Shown here: positions 4,670-9,749 of the stretch, piece by piece | Position numbering within the stretch: position 1 is the first letter of the stretch | Layout: each line of letters begins with the position of its first letter | Assembly: GCA_017964055.1 (NCBI GenBank) | Contig: JAGCSS010000324.1 | Location: 1-9,749, forward strand | DNA length: 9,749 bases | Direction: 5' to 3' | Source of the DNA: Lachnospiraceae bacterium | GTDB lineage: Bacteria; Bacillota; Clostridia; Lachnospirales; Lachnospiraceae | Made by a program: the position numbers and the translations under genes | Notes under the pieces: model-generated | Told to the model about the DNA's origin: nothing | Databases searched by the model: none | Seen by the model: the letters and a program-made list of their open reading frames with translations, nothing else

Positions 4670-7054
4670 ATGAATGAAAGAGCATTAAAAACACTTGAAT
4701 ATTTTAAGATAGTCGACAGGCTGACGGACCTCGCGGGTTCCGAGCTCGGCAAAGAAAAATGCCGCGCGATCAGGCCTATCGCAGACACCGAAAAGATCAG
4801 GGAGCTGCAGAAGGAGACTTCCGACGCGCTCACGAGAGTTTACCGCAAGGGTTCGCTCTCATTTTCGGGCATACATGACATCAGGCCTTCGATCATGAGA
4901 CTGGAGGTCAGCTCGTGTCTGGGCGCGGGAGAGCTGCTGCATATCAGCTCGGTGCTTACCGCGGTACTCAGGGTAAAGTCCTACGGCAGGACCGAGGAGG
5001 GCGCGGAGCCCGATTCGCTGACCGAGAGATTTGAGTTGCTCGAGCCGATTTCGGTGATCAGCAACGAGATCATACGCTGCATTATCTCAGAGGAAGAGAT
5101 CGCGGACGACGCGAGCCCCGGACTCAAGTCCGTAAGGCGCAGGATCAAATCGACAAACGACAGGATACGCGACCAGCTGAATCAGATCGTCAATTCAAAG
5201 GACACGCAGATCGTGCTCCAGGACAATCTGATCACTATGCGCGACGGCAGATACTGTCTGCCCGTCAAATCCGAATACAAGAACCAGTTCGCGGGCATGA
5301 TACATGACCAGAGCTCGAGCGGTTCCACAACCTTTATCGAACCCATGGCGGTAGTTAAGCTGAACAATGAGCTGAGAGAACTGGCCATCCTCGAGAAAGA
5401 GGAGATCGAAAAGGTCCTCGAGAATCTGAGCGGCATGCTCTTCCCCGAGACCGAGAAGCTCAAATACGATATAAAGACTCTCGCGGAGTTTGACTATATC
5501 TTTGCCAGAGCGATGCTCGCAAAGGACATGAAGGCGAGCGAGCCCATATTCAACGACAGAGGCTATATCAACATCAAAAAGGGCCGTCACCCGCTGATCG
5601 ACCCGAGAAAGGTCGTGCCGATAGATATATGGCTCGGCGGAGATTTCTCGATGCTCGTGATCACGGGTCCCAACACCGGCGGTAAGACGGTTTCGCTAAA
5701 GACCGTCGGACTCTTTGCAATGCTCGGGCAGTCGGGGCTGCATATCCCCGCATTCGAGGGCTCGGAGCTCTCCACATTTACCGAGATCTACGCGGATATC
5801 GGCGACGAGCAGAGCATAGAGCAGAGCCTCTCGACATTTTCATCGCACATGACAAATACGGTATCGATCCTCTCGCAGGCGGACGAGCATTCGCTCGTGC
5901 TGTTTGACGAGCTCGGCGCGGGCACGGATCCCACCGAGGGCGCGGCGCTCGCGCAGGCGATACTTACCTATCTGCACAACAGGCGCGTGCATGTGATCGC
6001 GACCACGCATTATGCGGAGCTGAAGCTGTTCGCGCTCTCAACTCCCGGCGTTTCGAACGCGTGCTGTGAGTTCAATGTGGAGACCTTGAGCCCCACCTAC
6101 AGGCTGCTGATCGGCATGCCCGGAAAGTCAAACGCGTTCGCGATCTCGAAGAAGCTCGGCCTGAACGACGAGATCATCGATATGGCCAACAGCTTTATCG
6201 GCACGCGCGACAGGAGCTTTGAGGATATCATCAGCGAACTCGACAGGGCGAGACTCGAGCTCGAGGAGAAGAACGAGACCGCCGCAAAGGCCATGGTCGA
6301 TGCCCAGGTACTCCGTGATAAGCTCGAAGCCAAGAACGAGCGCCTGGACGCGGCAAAAGATAAGGTACTGCGACGCGCGAACGAAGAGGCGCGCGACATA
6401 CTCCAGAAGGCCAAGGATTACGCCGACGAGACGATCCGCAAGGTAAACCGCTTAGGTGCCGCAGGGATGTCCGTAAAGGAGCTTGAGGCCGAAAGAGCGG
6501 GCCTTCGTGAGAAGCTCGGCGCCGCAGACGAAAAACTGGCGATAAAGGCGCCCAAACCCAGGAAACAGAGCGAGGGCAGCCGCAGCATAGAGGATCTGAA
6601 GATCGGAGATACCGTGCTCGTACGTACGATGAACCTGAAGGGCAAGGTCTGCTCGCTCCCGAACGCGAAGGGAGAGCTGGCGGTCCAGCTCGGCGCGATG
6701 CGCACTCAGGTCAATATCAAAGATATCGAATTTGCCGAGGCGGAGCCCGAGGTCGTTGAGCGAAAGAAGACCGGCGCGGGACAGATCGCCGTATCGAAGT
6801 CCATGACCGTCGGTATCGACTGCAACATCGTCGGAATGCGCGTGGATGAGGCTCTGCCGGTCATCGACAAGTATCTCGACGACGCGTATCTTGCGCATCT
6901 TCCGCAGGTTTCGATCATTCACGGAAGAGGCACGGGAGCGCTCAGGGACGCGGTGCACAGGCATTTGCGCAGTCTCAAGTACGTCAAGTCCTTCCGGCTC
7001 GGAGAGTTCGGCGAGGGCGACAGGGGCGTTACGATAGTAACCTTTAAGGAATAA
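4670..7054 (+). CDS. mutS2: MutS2 ATPase with C-terminal KOW and Smr domains
   Basis: 794 residues, the usual MutS2 length, with GGAG six bases before ATG. Residues 1 to about 310 form the core and clamp helices; mismatch-recognition domain I of MutS is absent, as expected. The ABC-type ATPase follows: Walker A GPNTGGKT (333-340, K339), the STFSSHM signature, Walker B LVLFDELGAGTDPTEGA (D413, E414) and the TTHYAELK switch. A charged coiled coil covers about 515-640, then a KOW-like barrel (IEDLKIGDTVLVRTMNLKGKV) and an Smr domain (about 710-794) with H751 in HGRGTGALR. The canonical LDLRG motif of Smr is replaced by IDCNIVG (716-722), which I believe is common in clostridial versions. In Bacillus, MutS2 senses collided ribosomes and splits them; in other species it limits recombination. 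It is presumably cytoplasmic and dimeric, and is followed 18 bases later by the response regulator. Confidence 0.96.
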   Translation: MNERALKTLEYFKIVDRLTDLAGSELGKEKCRAIRPIADTEKIRELQKETSDALTRVYRKGSLSFSGIHDIRPSIMRLEVSSCLGAGELLHISSVLTAVLRVKSYGRTEEGAEPDSLTERFELLEPISVISNEIIRCIISEEEIADDASPGLKSVRRRIKSTNDRIRDQLNQIVNSKDTQIVLQDNLITMRDGRYCLPVKSEYKNQFAGMIHDQSSSGSTTFIEPMAVVKLNNELRELAILEKEEIEKVLENLSGMLFPETEKLKYDIKTLAEFDYIFARAMLAKDMKASEPIFNDRGYINIKKGRHPLIDPRKVVPIDIWLGGDFSMLVITGPNTGGKTVSLKTVGLFAMLGQSGLHIPAFEGSELSTFTEIYADIGDEQSIEQSLSTFSSHMTNTVSILSQADEHSLVLFDELGAGTDPTEGAALAQAILTYLHNRRVHVIATTHYAELKLFALSTPGVSNACCEFNVETLSPTYRLLIGMPGKSNAFAISKKLGLNDEIIDMANSFIGTRDRSFEDIISELDRARLELEEKNETAAKAMVDAQVLRDKLEAKNERLDAAKDKVLRRANEEARDILQKAKDYADETIRKVNRLGAAGMSVKELEAERAGLREKLGAADEKLAIKAPKPRKQSEGSRSIEDLKIGDTVLVRTMNLKGKVCSLPNAKGELAVQLGAMRTQVNIKDIEFAEAEPEVVERKKTGAGQIAVSKSMTVGIDCNIVGMRVDEALPVIDKYLDDAYLAHLPQVSIIHGRGTGALRDAVHRHLRSLKYVKSFRLGEFGEGDRGVTIVTFKE

Positions 7055-7072
7055 GCACAGAACGGAGATCAT

Positions 7073-7774
7073 ATGTCTGACAAACAAAGGATCATGATAG
7101 TTGATGACGATGCGAACATCGCGGAGCTGATCTCATTGTATCTGATGAAGGAGTGCTTCGATACCGAGATCGAGCCGGACGGTGAGACAGCTGTAGAAAG
7201 ATACGGGACATACAAGCCCGATCTGATACTGCTGGACATAATGCTGCCCGGGATCGACGGCTACGAGGTATTGCGCAGGATACGCAAGCTCGGTGACTGC
7301 TCGGTCATCATGCTCTCGGCGAAGGGCGAGACCTTTGACAAGGTCCTGGGCCTTGAGCTCGGAGCCGACGATTACATGGTAAAGCCTTTTGATTCCAAGG
7401 AACTGGTGGCGCGCGTAAAGGCGGTGCTGCGCAGGAACCGGACACAGGAGAAGGCCGAAGAAACTCCAGTCGACAAGGACTCGGTGAGCTATCCGGACCT
7501 CGTGATCAGCCTTACGAACTACCAGGTGACATACATGGGCCGTGTGGTCGATATGCCGCCCAAGGAGCTGGAGCTCCTGTATTTTCTGGCTTCGCACCCC
7601 AATCAGGTATTCTCGAGGGACAAGCTGCTCGAGCTGATCTGGGACTACGATTATGTGGGCGATTCAAGAACCATCGACGTCCATATCAAGCGACTCAGGG
7701 AAAAGATACACGATCATGACAACTGGGCCATCGGAACCGTATGGGGACGCGGTTACAGGTTCGAAACACGATGA
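7073..7774 (+). CDS. OmpR/PhoB-family response regulator
   Basis: 233 residues with CGGAG five bases before ATG. The receiver domain (1 to about 120) has the acidic triad D11-D12-D13, phosphoacceptor D55 in LILLDIMLPG, S82 in place of the more usual Thr, and K104 in VKPF. After a charged linker (RNRTQEKAEETPVDKD), the winged-helix DNA-binding domain covers about 140-233, with MPPKELELLYFLASHPNQVFSRDKLLELIWDYDYVGDSRTIDVHIKRLREKI and the terminal wing GTVWGRGYRFETR. It should be phosphorylated by the kinase encoded next and then bind direct-repeat promoter sites as a dimer. The 57-base gap to the kinase contains a near copy of this gene's last codons. Target genes cannot be told; the flanking membrane protein is a natural candidate. 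Confidence 0.96.
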   Translation: MSDKQRIMIVDDDANIAELISLYLMKECFDTEIEPDGETAVERYGTYKPDLILLDIMLPGIDGYEVLRRIRKLGDCSVIMLSAKGETFDKVLGLELGADDYMVKPFDSKELVARVKAVLRRNRTQEKAEETPVDKDSVSYPDLVISLTNYQVTYMGRVVDMPPKELELLYFLASHPNQVFSRDKLLELIWDYDYVGDSRTIDVHIKRLREKIHDHDNWAIGTVWGRGYRFETR

Positions 7775-7799
7775 GCCCGGGGGACGGGGTTACAGGTTC
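7743..7799 (+). repeat. 20-bp direct repeat spanning the response-regulator stop
   Basis: Bases 7743-7762, inside the gene, and 7780-7799, in the gap after it, match at 19 of 20 positions (C at 7750, G at 7787), 37 bases apart. Both copies encode GRGYRF, but the second is in the +1 frame relative to the gene. The single difference is silent for Arg. The frame of the second copy stops exactly at the GTGA of the kinase start. Confidence 0.85.
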
Positions 7800-7816
7800 A
7801 GCATGCTGACATTCTT

Positions 7817-7825
7817 AGGAGAGGG
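7817..7825 (+). promoter_or_regulatory. Ribosome binding site AGGAGAGGG for the GTG-started kinase
   Basis: AGGAGAGGG lies six bases before GTG 7832. The first later ATG in frame is M29, past the first membrane span, so GTG is the start. Confidence 0.82.
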
Positions 7826-7831
7826 TAAGCC

Positions 7832-9226
7832 GTGAAATTACCGTTAAAGGTAACCATCTGCTTCCTTGTCACCATTCTGGTCATTTTCGTTCTGGTCAAC
7901 TTGTTCGGAAACCGGATGGTCGAGGAAGCAGTTTATGAGAAAATGAAGCCGCAGTATTCCGAGCATGTGCGAAGGATAGCGGATGAATACAGCGAATACT
8001 ATTTTTCCAGTTATGTCGATCTGGGAGACATACAAAGACAGCTGGAGCTGATCGACAGGCTGATCGATGCCAGGATATGGCTCGTCAACAGCAAGGGAGC
8101 GGTGCTTGCGGATACGCGCAGCAAAGCCCTGCTCAATGTCAGCGATCAGGCGGACATGCTGTTCGGCTCGTCGTTCACCGACGGGGTGGAGATGTCCGGG
8201 GTATTCGCGGAGCCGATGATGTGTTTCTGCGAGCCGGTTATTTATGATTATGCGGTCAAAGGCTATGTCTGCATTTTCGTGCCGCAGTCGAAGGTCGACA
8301 GGGACGCCGTCATTTACATGGACGTTATAAATATGGGTCTCCTGATCATAGCCGGCGTGCTGTTCATTGCGTTCGTCGGGATCTATTTCCTGGCCGTTTA
8401 TCCGACCAGAAAGATCAGGAACGCCGCGATCGAGTACGCCAAGGGCAATTACGACTACCCGATGAACGTCAAGAGCCATGATGAGATACGGAGTCTGGCC
8501 GATTCGATCAGCTACATGGTCGGAGAGGTCAAAAACGTCGATGATTACCAGAAAAAATTCATTGCGAACATATCTCACGATTTCAGATCGCCGCTGACTT
8601 CGATAAAGGGTTACGCGGAGGCGATGAAGGACGGAACGATACCGTATGAGCTGCAGGGCAAGTACCTTGATATCATACTTTTCGAGGCAGACCGCTTAAC
8701 GAAGCTCACATCGAACCTGCTCGATCTGAACAGGATGGACAACAAGGGCCTGATGCTCGATATCACGAGCTTTGACATCAATAAGGTCATCAGGAATGTC
8801 GCGGCCGCCTTTGAGGGCATCTGCCGCAGCAGGAAGATCGTGATAGAGCTGGAGTTCGCCGCGATGGAGACCTTTGTCGATGCGGACATGAGCCGCATCC
8901 AGCAGGTACTCTACAATCTTACCGACAATGCGATCAAGTTTTCCAATTCCGACTCGAGGATCGAGATCGAGACTGAGGAAAAGGGCAATAAGGTGCTGAT
9001 AAGAGTAAGGGATCACGGGATCGGTATCCCGAAGGACAGCGTAAAGCGCGTATGGGAGCGCTTTTACAAAGCCGATTCCTCGCGAGGCAAGGACAAGAAG
9101 GGAACGGGCCTGGGCCTGTCCATCGTCAAAGAGGTCATTTCCGCGCATGATGAGAATATCAGCGTTATAAGTACCGAGGGAGTTGGAACGGAGTTTACGT
9201 TTTCGCTGACTCTGAGCGAAACATAA
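7832..9226 (+). CDS. Membrane-bound sensor histidine kinase with HAMP domain
   Basis: 464 residues from GTG. The order is: membrane span 1 (about 8-25, ICFLVTILVIFVLVNLF); an extracytoplasmic sensor of about 140 residues that looks PAS/Cache-like (ARIWLVNSKGAVLADTRS at 80-97, and AVKGYVCIFVPQS near its end); span 2 (about 166-190); HAMP (about 191-240); HisKA with FIANISHDFRSPLTSIKGY and phosphoacceptor H249; and HATPase_c with N box LYNLTDNAIKF (N366), G1 box DHGIGIP (D394), F box RFYKAD and G2 box GTGLGLS (424-430). All motifs are intact, so it should autophosphorylate and signal to the response regulator encoded just upstream. Three cysteines (C131, C133, C147) fall in the sensor domain, including a CxC pair. 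The signal is unknown; the following membrane/cell-surface gene suggests an envelope cue. Confidence 0.95.
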   Translation: MKLPLKVTICFLVTILVIFVLVNLFGNRMVEEAVYEKMKPQYSEHVRRIADEYSEYYFSSYVDLGDIQRQLELIDRLIDARIWLVNSKGAVLADTRSKALLNVSDQADMLFGSSFTDGVEMSGVFAEPMMCFCEPVIYDYAVKGYVCIFVPQSKVDRDAVIYMDVINMGLLIIAGVLFIAFVGIYFLAVYPTRKIRNAAIEYAKGNYDYPMNVKSHDEIRSLADSISYMVGEVKNVDDYQKKFIANISHDFRSPLTSIKGYAEAMKDGTIPYELQGKYLDIILFEADRLTKLTSNLLDLNRMDNKGLMLDITSFDINKVIRNVAAAFEGICRSRKIVIELEFAAMETFVDADMSRIQQVLYNLTDNAIKFSNSDSRIEIETEEKGNKVLIRVRDHGIGIPKDSVKRVWERFYKADSSRGKDKKGTGLGLSIVKEVISAHDENISVISTEGVGTEFTFSLTLSET

Positions 9227-9251
9227 GGTAATCAGGGGTTCACATAAGGGG

Positions 9252-9271
9252 CGGGCAGATCCGTTTGCCCG
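9252..9271 (+). other. Small hairpin in the kinase-to-next-gene gap
   Basis: CGGGCA (9252-9257) pairs with TGCCCG (9266-9271) around an eight-base loop, ending four bases before the GGAG (9275-9278) of the next gene. Without a T tract it is not a convincing terminator; it may tune translation. Confidence 0.35.
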
Positions 9272-9283
9272 GACGGAGAAGAT

Positions 9284-9749
9284 ATGGACAATAACGACAA
9301 GGATTTCAATTACGTTGAGCAGAAGATCAAACCGAAGAACAGGAAAAAAGCCAAGAAGGTCGTAGCGATAATCGCGCTGACCGTCGTGGCCGCGGTACTG
9401 TTCGGTTTTTTGTCGAGGCTGGTGTTCGTCGCGTCCGAGGGCGCGGTAAACAAGATCCTCGGCATTACCCCGACACCTACGCCGACGCCTGTTGAGAGCT
9501 CAAACAACAGGAACCCGGTCACATTCGGCAGCACGCCCACGCCGACGCCCGTGACGCAGTCACCGACACCTACGCCGTCGCCCACGCCTACCGTGATCCC
9601 GGTTGTGCTGGACCCGACCGAAGAGCCGTCACCCACGCCGACCGAGCCTCCGACACAGACGCCTATACCCGATCCCGGGACCGATCCGGCTCCGACTGAT
9701 ATTCCCGAGGCGGATCCTATCGCGGATTATCTGAAGATGATCTCGCAGA
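9284..9749 (+). CDS. Membrane-anchored protein with TPTP linker, N-terminal part; possible S1C (HtrA-like) protease
   Basis: The gene starts at ATG with GGAG five bases upstream and is still open at the window edge, after 155 complete codons. Residues 1-27 are charged and cytoplasmic (MDNNDKDFNYVEQKIKPKNRKKAKK). Residues about 26-50 are one membrane span (VVAIIALTVVAAVLFGFLSRLVFVA) with the basic side inward. From about 61 to 140 there is a low-complexity Pro/Thr/Ser-rich external linker with TPTPTPTP, STPTPTP and SPTPTPSPTPT runs, becoming acidic (DPTEEPSPTPTEPP, DPGTDPAPTD). The last residues, IPEADPIADYLKMISQ, look like the start of a folded domain. From memory, a membrane-anchored trypsin-like (S1C) peptidase often follows this kind of two-component pair in Lachnospiraceae, with a similar short helix before the protease domain. 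The catalytic domain is outside the window, so this product call is inference. Confidence 0.6.
   Translation, partial: MDNNDKDFNYVEQKIKPKNRKKAKKVVAIIALTVVAAVLFGFLSRLVFVASEGAVNKILGITPTPTPTPVESSNNRNPVTFGSTPTPTPVTQSPTPTPSPTPTVIPVVLDPTEEPSPTPTEPPTQTPIPDPGTDPAPTDIPEADPIADYLKMISQ

Noticed and set aside
7653..7835. 60-residue plus-strand frame across the response-regulator end
   Set aside because: Most of it is the response regulator read out of frame and it has no ribosome binding site. Only its last part matters, as the possible relic described in the findings.
9310..9636. Minus-strand frame with GVGVGVG runs opposite the TPTP linker
   Set aside because: The Gly/Val repeats are the reverse complement of the Thr/Pro codons; the plus-strand frame has a good start site and sensible topology.
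9477..9640. Short tandem repeats resembling a repeat array
   Set aside because: The ACGCCGACGCCT-like units are in-frame Thr-Pro codons of a protein linker, with no spacers as in CRISPR and no separate DNA element.

Overview
The window looks like a chromosomal segment of a Gram-positive anaerobe of the Clostridia, most likely a fairly GC-rich member of the Lachnospiraceae or a close relative. The pointers are an LPxTG-type wall-anchored protein, strong AGGAGG-like ribosome binding sites, a CheX phosphatase, a clostridial-type MutS2, and the run Lrp regulator / aminotransferase / CheX / TrmL / MutS2 / response regulator / sensor kinase / membrane-anchored Pro-Thr-rich protein, which I associate from memory with that family. 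No rRNA, tRNA, IS element, CRISPR array or phage gene is visible.

Layout. Positions 1-438 are the 3' end of a surface protein with Pro/Glu-rich repeats and an LPQTG sorting signal, followed by a strong hairpin terminator (480-511). Positions 611-1210, on the minus strand, encode a 199-residue membrane-anchored protein with an acidic linker. Thirty-three bases away and divergent lies a short gene for a 33-residue single-span membrane protein (1244-1345). From 1406 to the right edge everything is on the plus strand with short gaps or overlaps: a stand-alone AIRS_C-domain protein (relative of HypE / AIR synthase C-terminal domains), an Lrp/AsnC regulator, a class I aminotransferase overlapping it by ATGA, CheX, a small hairpin, trmL, mutS2, an OmpR-type response regulator, its GTG-started histidine kinase, and the first 155 codons of a membrane protein with a TPTP linker that may be an S1C (HtrA-like) protease.

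How they may work together. The Lrp regulator probably controls the aminotransferase and perhaps the AIRS_C gene. CheX belongs to chemotaxis signalling (CheY-P dephosphorylation). TrmL modifies the tRNA wobble base. MutS2 acts on stalled ribosomes and/or branched DNA. The two-component pair and the following membrane protein look like a cell-envelope sensing unit. The set is mostly conserved housekeeping content. I do not see a clear new defence or mobile system. The more unusual items are the single-domain AIRS_C gene, the divergent pair of membrane proteins including an easily missed 33-residue one, a 20-bp repeat of the response-regulator 3' end placed just before the kinase, a consensus-like promoter in a convergent gap pointing antisense, and a CxC motif in the kinase sensor domain.
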